DNA from: Henricia sp. BOLD:AAB3569
Lineage: Eukaryota; Echinodermata; Asteroidea; Spinulosida; Echinasteridae
Reading direction: 5' to 3'
Assembly (NCBI GenBank): GCA_037783545.1
Contig: JBBELK010000165.1
Coordinates: 1,302,001-1,366,000, forward strand
DNA length: 64,000 nucleotides
Below are positions 1 to 13,100 of the stretch, one piece after another. The position numbers and the translations under genes are program-made. The notes under the pieces were generated by a model. That model did not search any database and had not been told where the DNA came from. It saw only the letters and a program-made list of their open reading frames with translations. Position 1 is the first letter of the stretch. Every line of letters starts with the position of its first letter.

Positions 1-577
1 CTAAAGCTCATTTTGATTCTTTGGCGTCTTTTTTGTCCAAAATTTCATCAAGTTCTTCCTCTCTACGATCGCAAAGCGAGCACAGTAAACGCCATTTTGA
101 TTTATACCTGTAATAGACTGGTACAATGAGCTCTTGCACTAATCTCCACTGCACAAACGAAAAGTGAATGCGTTGTTGGTAAAAAGATCACAGTGTACTG
201 GGACAAATCTAGGCCGTGTGATAGTACCCGTGTGTTAGTAAAAACTAACACACGGCTGAGTTGCTGGAATGGACCAATGAAATACCGCGGCTGCCTGATG
301 AATATTTATGAGGTATAGTAATACATAAATAGCCCCATTGAAATCAGTGTAAATTGGCCTGGTTCCAAAAGTTACGATCCAGGCCAATTTACACTGATTT
401 CAATGGGGATAATTAGGTATTCATGCGGCCATATCTCCGGCCACCATGAACCAATTCATGTCAAATTTGATGTGTGAGGGTTTTTCATCATGTTCTACCG
501 AAATATGGTCATGAAAATGCTGAAATGCAAAAAAGAAAATTTGATGACGTCACACTTCGGCTGTCTATTTCGCTTTT
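1..577. other. Intergenic sequence with two foldbacks
   Basis: No coding signal. It holds a 12-bp stem hairpin (228-239 with 244-255), a perfect 30-bp stem hairpin at 333-408 and, near 545-570, a terminal-repeat-like motif (CACTTCGGCTGTCTATT) related to the foldback at 12949-13069. Confidence 0.5.
333..408. repeat. Perfect inverted repeat, 30-bp arms
   Basis: 333-362 is the exact reverse complement of 379-408, with a 16-base loop. The arms begin CCCCATTGAAATCAG. It looks like a foldback DNA element remnant rather than an RNA gene. Confidence 0.85.
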
Positions 578-3148
578 ATTTGCATGCTGAGATGTAGTGG
601 AGGGTCAACACAACGTTCAGTATACCGGGGATTTAACTTGGCTCATTACAATACAGGAATACCATGAATTAAGGGGCAATTGCCGTCTGAATCCATTGTA
701 TTCCCGTATACTATCTATGAGGCAGGCTGCACGCTCTTGTATACCTCCACTGCAGGCAGTATAGCACTGCACTACATTACAAATAACACGCAAATAAAAA
801 CCAAAAATGCAAGAGAAATACCGACTTGCCTTTCACGACATGTAGAGCAGTTACTTCACGTTTAAATCAGCACTTCATTGAGGAATTTCCAGTACACATT
901 TCGGCATGAAACGCCTAGCAAAATCTGGTATTTTCAGACATGAAATTGCACGTCCAACTGCATGCACAGTGCAGTTATTTATGGCTGAATTTTGCTGTTG
1001 TAATTTCCCGCGCGCGTACATCGGTTCTCGCGTACATTGGTACTCGCTATCGACACCGCACAGTTGTTGCCGCGTACCAGGGAACATGGGCGGAAAACAG
1101 TAAATTTAACTGTTGGTGAACAGTAACCTGTCTGTACTTGAACAAATGAGTATTCAAAGTGTCTTGTTCCTGAACAAAACTGTAATTTAACGGCAAATCG
1201 TCTGTAATCAAACAGAAAAATATTTTTAAAATGTACACAGACGGAAGAATGTTTGTGCAATAAGAACAAATTCCAAAAACAGTAAAAGTTACTGTTCGTT
1301 TTTTACTTTTTCAACAGAAAAACGACTGTAACACAACACAATTTTTTACAGTGTATCACGCAACTGGTCTATCAGTTTACAAATCACCGGTGGTTTTTTG
1401 ACGGATTGAAAACGCGAAATTTCAGAATAAATTTCAAACTAAAATGGGCATGTGTAATATTGTAAGGTTAATAATATATTAAATTTGCATTGGTCAAATA
1501 TGGAATAACCCCTTTTAAATTGTTATACACTCGTGTCGCGTAGCGCGCAGCGCGCTTTGAAAATTAACGGTTATACGCTCCTAAAAATAAATGCATGACG
1601 TAGCTGGTCCTTATATTCAGTTGTTGTATGTGGAATATGTGGAGCGGGAACCAGCCTATAGAGCAGTACTACACAAATGAGTATCTCCACAAAACAAACA
1701 AACTAAAGCACAACAAATTCCTGATTTTTGTACAAAATGTCTTACCACTTGCAAATTCATGTAATGACTGAATAGAAAAGAGGCATGCACTACGAATTAT
1801 AACGTTAACTAAACGTTGTTCTCAAAGTTAGTGCTCCTTTGAGGCTGTTTCGTGCTGTGCAGGCCTATGGATCACAGATTAGATTGGTTCCCGATCCTAT
1901 CACTTATTGCAAAAATATAGGGATCGGTAAAGTGCAACCATGACGGGCAGAATTCTGCCCGGTCACGTGGTTATTATTATTATTTGTTTTAGTAAGTGCG
2001 TTATTTTGCATTGACATTTGTAACCTGGCCGTGCGTGTCGAACATATCTATAAATGTAAATAAAGTAACATTGCCTAAAGCAAAGGTCTTCGCACATTTT
2101 AAAATATAAAGCACACAATGCGCACGCGCAAAGACGACCAATCAAATATCAAGATGAAGCGCCTTTATCTGTCCCTACATTCTCCTATGTGGAATATGTG
2201 GACGGGAACCAATCTAGATCACAGATCAGACTACAGTCGAAATAGCGCCCTCAGACGTATTGGATAGTGGTTGAGCTGTTAGCAAGTTTGCATGCGTGAA
2301 AAAAGCGCATTCCGTGCTTGTAAAGCGGAAAGGCTTAAATTTGCACAAAGGAATCCAATATTGGCAAAATAACCCACAGCGTATCCAAGAGCTAAAAAAC
2401 TTAGGTGTTGTTAAACCACTCTTGTGACGTCACTCTATTCAGTAAAGTGTCGATTATTTATAAGAAATTACTCTTAACTGTACAATCTTACATAGTTAAT
2501 ATTGATTTTAAAAATGGTACAATTACCATGCACGGACACCCAGGATTTGTCTTTTACGATGTATAAATCAGGTTAAAATGTTAGTTTGATGATAAAAACA
2601 CAAAATTAAGAAGAAAAAAATGTCATAGGAAATTTTACAAAACAAAACCTTTAAATATTTCAGAGTTGTCTCGCAGCGTGGGGTCCAAGCGGGTTTCCGT
2701 GCATGGTAATCTTTCCCCCAAAACAACGGCACAAAACACAGTTTTTTAATCTTTTAATACAAGTAACATGGCTGGCAAGCAAGGGGAGGCAAGGTCATAC
2801 ACTTGACAGTAAGGACTTACATGTAATCAGTGTCCGTTCAGCTTCTTCCCACAAGGAACATAAACAAATGAAGGACACGCTTTGTTTGTTTTGTTTGTTT
2901 TTGGAAATGGCGTATATCGGCATCTTATAGGCCATTTACGCCAGACAACGCGGGCCATGGAGAAAGTAACAGAAAGTCAAACAACTAGATTCAGAGTAAT
3001 TCTATACCGGCAAAATGAAAATGCTGTCATTCATTAGAGGCAATCACTGTGGCAAATGCCACCAAATCAGTTCGTGTCGAGAACTAATATGTTCCCTGGT
3101 CAGAGCCAGTATACAAAGAAAAAGGCTATACGTTGTAGAAAATAACTA
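577..3148. other. Intergenic sequence, nothing recognised
   Basis: AT-rich sequence with only short, unrelated open frames. No splice-bounded exon, RNA gene or recognisable element was seen. Confidence 0.4.
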
Positions 3149-3460
3149 CAGTGCGCAAGCCACCGACGGACCGCCGTCGACTGCCGTTGGCTGGGAAGCG
3201 GCCGGTCGGCATCGGCACACCGACCAAAAACCACCGGCGGTTCGCCGGTGGCTTGCAAGTGGCACGCGAACAGCGTTTTACAGCTCCCGAGCTACTAGCG
3301 AACCACTAGCGGTATCCAGTGGCAAACCACCAGTGCCACTGCCGCTCGTCAATCGCCAACGGAGCACTAGCGGTCCGCGGTCCGCGGGTGGCTGCCACCA
3401 GCGGCCCGCTAGCGGTGCCGCTAGCGGGCCGCTGACGGCCCGACCGCGGCTTGCGCACTG
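3149..3460. mobile_element. GC-rich foldback element, hAT-like termini
   Basis: 312 bp bounded by inverted repeats CAGTGCGCAAGCC. The interior is far more GC-rich than its surroundings and is built of short palindromes such as CCACCGGCGG, CCACTAGCGG and CCGCTAGCGG. Flanks AATAACTA and ATAACAAT suggest a degraded 8-bp target duplication. The CAGTG start fits hAT non-autonomous elements. The long open frames here are a by-product of the GC content. Confidence 0.65.
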
Positions 3461-3770
3461 ATAACAATGTTCAATCGCGGCCATGCATGGAAGAAAGTTG
3501 GCTGTTATACTTCTGCCATCTGATCCAAGATAGGGAGGATTTAACATGTTATTAATAAATCATATTACATGTACTATAATATAAAGTGCGAAAATTATAT
3601 ATCGATTTTGCACATTTTTACATTATACTACAACTTGTCCAAATGGGGGTTTTGATTTTTAAGCCACAATCTTTGTCGAGCAGTTATCGACTATCGAGGT
3701 TTAAGCTGAGGTACACTGACTTACTTTAATTTGCACAAAGAGTGACTTTTCCGTCTGTTTCGAGACCAAT

Positions 3771-4493
3771 GGGCCGAATACATAAAAACTAGCAACTGCT
3801 TATAAGAAGAAGCACCGAGCAAAAGCATAAGCTCATATCAAGCAGAAGCAAACGCAAAAGCAATTGCTTGAAAACATATTCTTAACCCTTTGCTTTGGCT
3901 GAGAGTTTTTTTTTAGGCTTCCTCAGCAATTGCTTGGGGATCTGAACAATAGCGCTATTCATCAAGAGGCACGCATGTTATGTAACGGCTTTGTATAGAC
4001 GGATGGGTTTGCTTTTAATCCTCATCCGGGGTATCCTACCATTCTCAGGCATAATTTTTGCACCATGTAGCCGTTCAACATGCATGTTGTTTGTTGAAAC
4101 AAAACAATTTACGATAAGTTGGTTTGGAGATTTCTTCTCGATTAATCCTTGGTTTGTACACCTTAGGCCGAGCCCGGTCATCTCTAACAGTCATAAACAT
4201 GATGAAATCTTCTCTGGTTGTTTGTAAAATCACGAACAAGTAAGAGGTCAAGCTACCATGTAAGGATCTTATAACACTGCAAGCAATTGCTGAATAACAC
4301 AAGCAAAAGGTTGTTGTTATGTATACGTATTTAGGCAATTGCTAATCAAGGTGGCATTTGCTTGCAAGAAACAAGCTTTTGCTTTTGCTTAAAACTAGAC
4401 ACTTTTGCTTGCTAGAAACTGCTTATTTTTATGTATGAAGATGTAAGCAAAAGCCTACAAAAAGCAATTGCTAGTTTTTATGAATTCGGCCCA
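3771..4493. mobile_element. Terminal-inverted-repeat element (MITE-like), 0.7 kb
   Basis: The left end GGGCCGAATACATAAAAAC and right end (as reverse complement) GGGCCGAATTCATAAAAAC match over about 30 bp and are flanked by AAT on both sides. The interior is rich in GCAATTGCTT and AAGCAAAAGC motifs. There is no coding capacity. The superfamily is uncertain. Confidence 0.65.
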
Positions 4494-5148
4494 ATGTGTC
4501 GTGATACGGGAAACATGCACTATGCAGTAAGCATGCATTTCACTCAATTCATCGTGTTGAAAAAAATCTTTAAATCAGACGACAAAATTGCACTTTTTCA
4601 AAGAATGTAAGTAAATCACTGTACCCAACTGAAAACTCAATATCTGCTTGTAGCTGAGATTGTGTCTCAAGTATATTTGTGGCCATTTAAAGCGTGAACA
4701 GTGTTGTTGTTGGGCATTTTGTAGGGTAGAAATTAACGAAAAGACGCGGCTGACCGAGCCGGCTACATATTTTGGCCGATGTGCCACGGCGAGGCGGTAC
4801 GGTATACGCGGTGTATGTACAGTTGTCAAACCTAGAGGTTACGAAGTGATCGCATTTTTTTTTCAAGCTTAATCGGCTTCAGAAACGACACAAAGTAAAC
4901 AAATCCCTGCATATGAGTCTTGTCGGAACATCATTAGTCCCACAACAGCAAATGTTCTGTGAATTCATGCTATATTTGCTTTAAAAAACCAACTACAAAA
5001 CCGAAAACAAATGCCGAAATGCACTCCCGTGTATTCAAACACGCACGTTCTAGCACATGTGGGCGACTTGACTGTCTGAGGTGCGCTTAGTTGCGTGACG
5101 TCACCATCATTGGAAGTTCTATTTTTAGCAATAGTGCGGAAACACGAG

Positions 5149-5369
5149 GAAACATGCTACATTGATACGGCGAACGTTGAACATTCACACCGTTTATGAT
5201 GCAACACTCACATCGAACATGGTGCACTGTTAATATCAAGAGAGGTGAAACGTGCACACCGAGCATTGTGCTATATGGAAACCGAGCATCATGCTACATT
5301 CACAAGTCCGTACCGAGCAACACCCTACATGCACATCGACAAGATTGTACAGGTACATTCATATCGAGA
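5149..5369 (+). repeat. Dispersed repeat, copy 1
   Basis: Closely similar, with small deletions, to 6281-6449. Shared blocks include GAAACATGCT, CAACACTCACATCGAA and GAGCAACACCCTACATGCAC. Not coding; family unknown. Confidence 0.7.
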
Positions 5370-5447
5370 AGATGCACATCGAAAATGTCGTTTACTACTG
5401 TGGAAATTGTATTTAAACAAATTTAATAAAAAGCTGAAAAACCATAC

Positions 5448-5580
5448 AGGCATAGGCTCGTCAGCAATGCGCGCGCGCCAAATTCGTGCGATGAAATACG
5501 CAGCTCCATAGCAAATGCATGGAGCTGCGTATTTCGTGGCACGAAATTGGCGGACGCGCATTGCTGACGAGCCTGTGCCT
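5448..5580. repeat. 133-bp near-perfect hairpin
   Basis: The arms pair from AGGCATAGGCTCGTCAGC to its complement at 5563-5580, with a few mismatches and a 9-base loop. The inner stem is GCAGCTCCAT/ATGGAGCTGC. It is a foldback element; a transcript would form one long hairpin. Confidence 0.8.
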
Positions 5581-6280
5581 TTAATTGTTTGTTGGTTTAG
5601 TTGGTTGGGATAAACACAAATTAAAGGACGTGTGAAATAGGATTTTTATTACATAAAACTAGAGTACAGGATGTGTTTTACACATTTCAATCAATTTCAG
5701 AGAATTTGATAGTTGCGTTTTGGTGTAATTGCAAGTTTTCTATTTTTATGCTAATGAAATTTCCATATTCATGAGCAAAGCGGTGATGTCATCTCAGGAC
5801 AACAGAGGAATTCTCCATAGACTTGTGTACAAATGTTGGTGTCATTTTCAGTGGCTTCTTGATATTATGAACTGTATCAGTTTACTGAGTTTGTTTAATA
5901 TGTCATTTGCAACAATCCTGACAAGTTTGTTTCAACAAAAAATGGATCAGTGGGCTACTGTTACTGTTTGAAATGTAATGTTTTTTCTTTGTTTTTCAAC
6001 TGTGGGTTCCCTCCATGATTAGCTATAAACAGCGCGCCCTTTCTAAAATAAAAACAAATTTGAGTTTGCCTGTTTGTTTGCAGCAGCTTGATCCTTTGAT
6101 TTGTGTAGAAAACCAGCTTAATTGTTGTTACTGTTCACTTCACAAATCCTTTAAACTGGATTGTATACAAATCTAGTACGTTCGCCGGATCTCGTACGCA
6201 ATTTTGTAAAAATATCTATTGGCTTCCGGAGTTCGTGGCCGCTTCAAACTCGTAAAACGCGGTGAATTTGTTAACATGAT

Positions 6281-6449
6281 GAAACATGCTGCATTGGTAC
6301 GGCGTTTATGACGCAACACTCACATCGAAATGGTGCACTGTTAATATCAAGAAGGTGGAACGTGCACACCGAGCATCATGCTATACATACATTCATGTCC
6401 GAGCAACACCCTACATGCACGTCGACAAGATTGTACATTCATATCGAGA
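6281..6449 (+). repeat. Dispersed repeat, copy 2
   Basis: Direct-orientation partner of 5149-5369, shorter by several internal deletions. Confidence 0.7.
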
Positions 6450-7121
6450 GGGCACAGCTTGGGACGAGTATAGGCAGGGGACGGTTCTCAGACATGCATG
6501 TGAAACTGAAAGTGCATGGACTTGAGGCTTTGCAAAAAAAAACCACTCTCAAATCAATGCAACAACCACCGAAAACAAGGAAACGTTTGAGAGTTCCAGG
6601 GCCACCGTAATAATCAGACTTTGAAACGCATAATAAAAGGTCTAAATTGTTTCTCATAATTTACATTTAACGCCACATCTGGTATCTGACGGCGGGTAAA
6701 TTATATGCAAATGATATACAAATCATAACTATATACAAACATATCAATTGATATGCAAAGAAGCAATTGCTGTTTTATCTTGTTCTGCGGTATTTACTTA
6801 TGTCACAAAAGGTCCAAACAATTTATTTTTTTATAATTCATTGGAGAAAAAAACGCATGGCGCACTGTTTTGTTTGTCTGTGAGTCCTTTTGGAAGCAAA
6901 TGTATAATAGCTAAATGTATAGCTAGAGCTGCACTCGTGGCGCATAGTCAACGTACAAAGTGCGAAGATAAAAATATCAGAGATAACCTATATACATAAT
7001 TCATTTTGTTACCTTGTTCACCAAGTTACCTATTTTGAATACCTCAGACTTTGAGTGAGCAGCGGGACAGTATACTATAGGGATACATATGAGAAGTTGC
7101 CGGTATACGATATGAGCTAAA
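6450..7121. other. Region upstream of the SDR gene
   Basis: No earlier exon or clear core promoter was seen. AGTATACTATAG lies about 50 bp before the SDR ATG and could be TATA-like, but this is weak. Confidence 0.3.
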
Positions 7122-10100
7122 ATGGCGCCGAAGACAGTACTAATCACGGGATGTTCGTCTGGGATCGGCCTTGCTACGGCCCTACTACTCGCCAAAGAGA
7201 AGAAACATGATTTCAAGGTATCGAATTTGTACGGCTCTTGATTAAAGGCCATTATTTCCAATGACCAAACATTTTACTTCATGACTTGGCAAGACAAAGA
7301 AAAAGTTACTTAAAGCCCCAGATTTGTTTCAAATACAAATGGGACGGACACTAGCATTACTGCATTTTCCATTAAAAAAATCCTGAATGGCCAACTGGAC
7401 ACAAGACGGTATGAAAATATTATCAAACTCAAGCTAAACCCAGGCTAAACTCGCACATGTACGTATGGCAGAAAACCAGTGGTTGCTGGTTCGATCTCGG
7501 CCGTGTATAAAAGTCTGCGGTCTTGATCAAACCGCCTACTATCAATTTTACTCCGCCCTTCAGATGGGATATAAATTTAAGCCATTGGCTTATCAGCAGT
7601 TATAGTACATTTTGCCGTTTCTGCATGGTTCGTCAACGCAAAGTGCCACGCATCTGCATGCGCAGTTTTTAAATGGTATTTCAAAAGAAATTGTTGCTGC
7701 AGTTCGAGTAAAGTACCTTGAACGACGGAAATTATTCGTCGTTCGAGAGACTCTAGTCGAACGATATAACTATAGTCGTAAATTAAACAAGGCCGTGTGG
7801 GCTCCCCCCTCCACCAGGAGTTGATAATAAAGTATAGGCTTACAGTTAAAGCTAAAACCGCATAGATGAAGGCTTTAGTTGCCGAAGATGCCGAACAAAC
7901 TAAAATTAACAACAACAACATTAATTCTACCGTAGGTGTACGCCACTATGAGAAACCTGGCGTCAAAGAACTTGCTAGTAACCGAGGCCGGAGACACACT
8001 GGACAAGACACTCTTCATCCGGGAACTTGACGTTACCAAGGAGGCTACAATCCAAGCGGTTGTGGATGAGATTTTACGTGAAAATGGGAGAATTGACGTA
8101 CTTGGTAAGCAATATTTTGCCTACTTTTAGAAGGCTAAAAGTGATTTTCTGACGTTTACATTGGGATGTGATGAATCACTTAAGCTGATTAAGTTTTATT
8201 GACAATTGCGAAATATTGGCCATGTCTGCACGACCAAAATGGTGCCCGTTCACCAATCTGAAATTTCACCTTACAGTCAAAATTAAACATTGGAAAACAT
8301 ACCATGGAGGTCCTTGAAATCTCCAGAATCCTGCACAGTGGTCGATTTTTCCCGATGATTCTTTTAAACAGCAACAATCTCGTCCAACGTAATTTTTCTA
8401 TGCATTTTCTCCGAACTCGTGGCTGCTTAAAGAGGAAGAATCCCCCTTGACAAAAATCCAGCATTTAGGATTTTTTCGATAGTCCAAACATCCCTCTTGC
8501 CGACGTGGATTTTTATTATTTTTTAATTGTCGGTTTTAAGTGGATAAATTGCAAGCAAAAGTGCGCTTTTCGAAAATGAGATTTTCGCGATTTCTGAAAC
8601 GCTCATTAGGTATTCATGATATGCGCGTGACCCCGTGACGCAATCCTGAGAAAGAGAAGTCAACACGATTGTTAGCTCCATACGTTTACACGCAAAAAAC
8701 GTGGAAAACCGTCTCTGTTAGATGGTGTTTTTTTAAGAATTTTGTTGGTCCAAAAAGCCAGAGATATGCCCAGTAGCTGCGTAGTTGTATATTTTACCAG
8801 ACACTATGAAAAAAAAGAGCAGAAAGATGTTCTTTTCTATTACCAAGAGAGAGAAAAATGAGTCGCTCATTCTAACTTGTACCGGGCGATGTTCAAAGAC
8901 GTCGAAGCTTCCCCCGCAGTGAACCGTCCAATGCTGTAGACAGACCGCTGTGAATGCCGTTCGTTCCGTGACAAAACCACCCGTCGCAATGCACCAGTAT
9001 TTACTTCAAAAGAGCTTCATTGTGAGCGACAATTTCACGGTTTTTTTCACAAAACAGGTAATAGTAGAGTGTTGTCATATTACATGAAGTGTTTTTCACG
9101 TTTGTATTTTGAATTACAAGGACAAAACAGGCATGATAAACATTCACTTCGTGTATTTTCCATTCAATACTGCACAGGCCGTTTTGTATGTTTCTCAGGA
9201 TGACGTGAAAACCCTGTTGATAAACAAGCCAAGTGACCTCGAGCGTTTCAGAATTCGGGTGAAGAGCTAGGGTCGGAACTGCTTTACGTTTTAAGCAAAA
9301 GCCTGTCGATTTTTTGTGAAAAACAAGTTGTCATGGTGTTGTAGACTCATACACCTCCATGATAAACAGAAAAACTAAAAAAATGTGGACGGGGGGATTC
9401 TAGCTGTTTAACCAACCTTCCGTCGATTGACAGAGTAACACGCTTTCTGTCACTTTTTAAATGTTCCCAGTTAATAACGCAGGCTACGGGGGTGTGGATG
9501 CCATCGACCAACAACCGCTGGAATGGTGCCAGGATATGATGGATACCAACTACTGGGGCGTGGTGAGAGTTACGCGAGCCGTGTTACCAGCTATGAAGAA
9601 ACAGAAATCGGGAAGGATTCTTAACGTGACCAGTATGTCTGCAGTGACAGGTTTGGAAATAATCGGCAACACAGCTTTTTTTTTTTTTTCAAATCAGAGA
9701 AATGCGCTTGCACAGAATGACCACATTGGCCTACGTACAGCAGCATGTATCGCGAATATGCCTTGTTGTTGTTGTTGTTGTTGTTGTATATAGTAGGTTT
9801 GTGGCACTTTTGGCAAACAGGTGCCCTTTGAATATGCCTTAATATGGCCTTGAATACTTCATGCAAGATATGCAAAATGTGCACGAGTTGGGTCTCGACA
9901 TTAGAGGGCGCATTTTGACTTGGGTGTTAACTCGAAGAAATGCAAAATAACTGCATGCATCTTTAGGTGATCGGAGTGATCCCTGATGATCACCTATTGC
10001 TTTTGTGTTAGTTCTTTGTCTTTTCTTCTTCTTCTTTTTCCTACTCCGATTCTAGAGCTTTTCTTCAAAAGGTTCAAAATATCAATTAAGCATGAAACTT

Positions 10101-13100
10101 GGTGTATCAACCCTCATCCCAAGGCGTGCATACAAGTGTGACGTCATAATTACGTCATCATCGGGCGTCATAAAAAAAAATCAAACTTTTTTCTTCCGCC
10201 ATACCACAGGAAGGCTAATTCCAATGGGTATTATTGGAGTCATATCCAGTTTGGCAGGTCTGTCCCTTACGTAACGTCTTTTTGTAAATAGACCGTGTAA
10301 GTCTCGTTTTGGGTCACACTTCCGGAGACCAGTCAGGGAAGGGCAATTGGGTTTTAACGTTGTGGCGATCTTGTTGGAATTAACACCTTACCGTACCGCG
10401 TTTGTAAGCGCCCAAACACCAATAAGTGGAAAAGGCACCTTAACATGAAGAAAATGTTTGACCTTTTGTTTCCGGTTTGCAAGTGCATTTACGAAAGGCA
10501 AGCTCAGGTTTGGTGCATCTAAGAAATATTAATGTGGCTAAACAAATACCTGGTTTGAACGACAACTGAACGTTCACTTCTGTTGAGAGTAGATAAAACC
10601 ACCATCAAGAACCCAAACAAATAAAGTACACATGGTCAAGATGGAAATCGCAAAGACCGTCTGAAGCCAAATCAAGGCCATAATGCACCGTATTCGCGCC
10701 AACTACACTGTGCCAAAATGTTCGCGCCACTAATGTAAGTATCGCGGCGAAGGTCAAATCTGAGCTTCCGGGCACAACACGACTAAAACGCCTATTCCTA
10801 TAACACGGGCGATATTTTGTTTTTTGTATGTAAATTTTTCTGTCCAATCTTAAGTAGGGGGGGGGGGCCTATACAACCGACCCGAAAGTGATTCGGTTAA
10901 CTAAAATGTTTTTTTACAATATATAATACATGCATAATTATCTCTAAAAACGATAACAATTTATTAAAATTTCGTGACCCGAATAAATTTCTCTGCTAGC
11001 ATATTCTTCATCCAATTTGGAATGGATGACCCAAGTGTGGATTCATGTGAAAATTAATGCTTCGAACTTGGGCACTCTAAAAACAAAAGTCTGTAAGCTC
11101 TACTTTTGGTAGATGGCATTTCGCCTATCGCTAGCGAGGTCTGTATGTACACTGTAGGCCTACGTACGTCAGCTGCTGTGCGTGTTGCATATCTTTTGCT
11201 GCATGTAGATTACGATCTTCAAAGATTGACTTGTCGGCTCAGAACATCCTCTTGCAACAGTGCCCCTTTAACGCACTCCCTATTAAACTCCTGCGTACAG
11301 TGGCCCTGTTGAAAAAGGCCCCATTTCGCGGTGGGACTAGCGACATAAATCTTGTCGCCTCTGCTGGACCAATCAGGACGCTTGGCAGTGCATTGCAGCA
11401 TAATTGCAGGCATTCAAATGTAACGCGCGCAGATTTCAAACACCGTGCATGCATGTGATACATGTACTCGGTAATGCTGGCCGCTGTCCGCGTCGACGAT
11501 TGGCTGCTATTTAAAGCATACTGGGGAATCCGTTCCATTACATTCGTCAGCATGCATCCCTGTTATTAATTTGAAAAACTGCGGAGTAAATTAAGATCGT
11601 CGTTTGAAAGTTTGGTAGGAATGGGACAGTCATAAGGAACGGAACCCAATACAATTTCTGGAAAGTCTAGAAATCGTTTCTTTTCGGCATAACATGACCG
11701 AATTGATTAAATTACATCAAAATTACTCGGGCGTGAGTTGGCTCAAGACAACAGCCGGCTCACTCCACAGATTTGCGCGTGTTTCTTCAGGGTATTGTTA
11801 CGTCGCTTTGCAGAGTGGAAATTCCCTGATATCTCAGGATGGCTCAGAAAAGATCGTGAATTTTTACATTTTGATTGCTTATTTTTGATTATATACCCCA
11901 CTTCATCAATTGGAATGCAAGATTTTATTTAGAGATACGCGTTTTGGGCCGTCTGAGTTTACAAAAACCCGCGTAAACAAAATAATCCAAAAATTTCGCT
12001 CGCGACGTGCGTTGAAGAGATAGGGTCTTGTGCCCGGAAATAACAGTGGTCTCGCGCGGTCTCGTACGTTCGCGAGGTCAACTTACATAGTCTCTGGCGG
12101 ACTAACAGCAACTCGCTGTCATGGCTGTGTGGTTTTTATATTACGTGAGACGGAAATAAAAGGTCAGATTAAAAACGTTATGAACGTTTTGCTCAGTTAA
12201 CATTTCTCACAAGAAATAAATGGGATTTTAAGAATGTTTACAGTGGACCCCGAATCGGTAGGTGAAACTGGTAATTTTTACGTGGTGTCAAAATGGTACC
12301 GAAAAAAAAGGTCGCTGCCCGTGGTTAAGCTGCTATACGAGGTGTCTGGAAGTCGACGCGTTCTCGAGGTCAATTTAACATACACGGTCTATTACATGCC
12401 TCACAAATAATTGCAGCATGACATGCGTGTTAATCGAGCAACAAAATTGGTTGCATTAGGCTATAGACCACCAAAGTGAAAACATCACCATTCGTGTGTC
12501 ACTGGGTCTACACTAAAACCAGTGAAGAGCGTGATCCAATTTCGTCCCTCACGCGTGCATGAGGGACGGAAATCAAGAGACAAATGCCTTTCCTTAGTCA
12601 ACAACAAATGAAAACTAAAGTGAACCTGTTGTTTACCTTCTACTGATGTTAATAGACACACCCAGTTTATCACATGTTGAAATTGACTTTACAGTTTTAT
12701 GCGGAGGTTGTTTTTATCTATAAAATTGACAAAAAAAGGTAATTTTGTCAAGCATTTTGAACTATTTCTTGAAAATGTGATGGCACAATGTGCCCAGTCA
12801 AATTTATTCTGTAAATTGTTTTAATATGATTGTAAAATATGGATTTTCAAATCTTCATCCAGTGTTTACCAGTTTTGGATCACGCTCTGAACTGTTTCCC
12901 CGTGCTTTATCAATGAATGATTTAGATTACCAGTGAATGTTTATACCCAATAGATAGCCGAAGTGTGACGTGTTGCCATGATAATTGGCTCTAAACATCA
13001 TGGCCGTCGGAAAAGTACCATTGCCTAGGCAACTAACAAAAGATGACGTATTCACTTCGGCAGCCTATTACCATGGTACATTTAGGCAGAAGTATAATGT

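Noticed and set aside
3015-3461. 148-codon open frame
   Set aside because: Most of it lies in the GC-rich foldback 3149-3460; both strands are open there because of composition.
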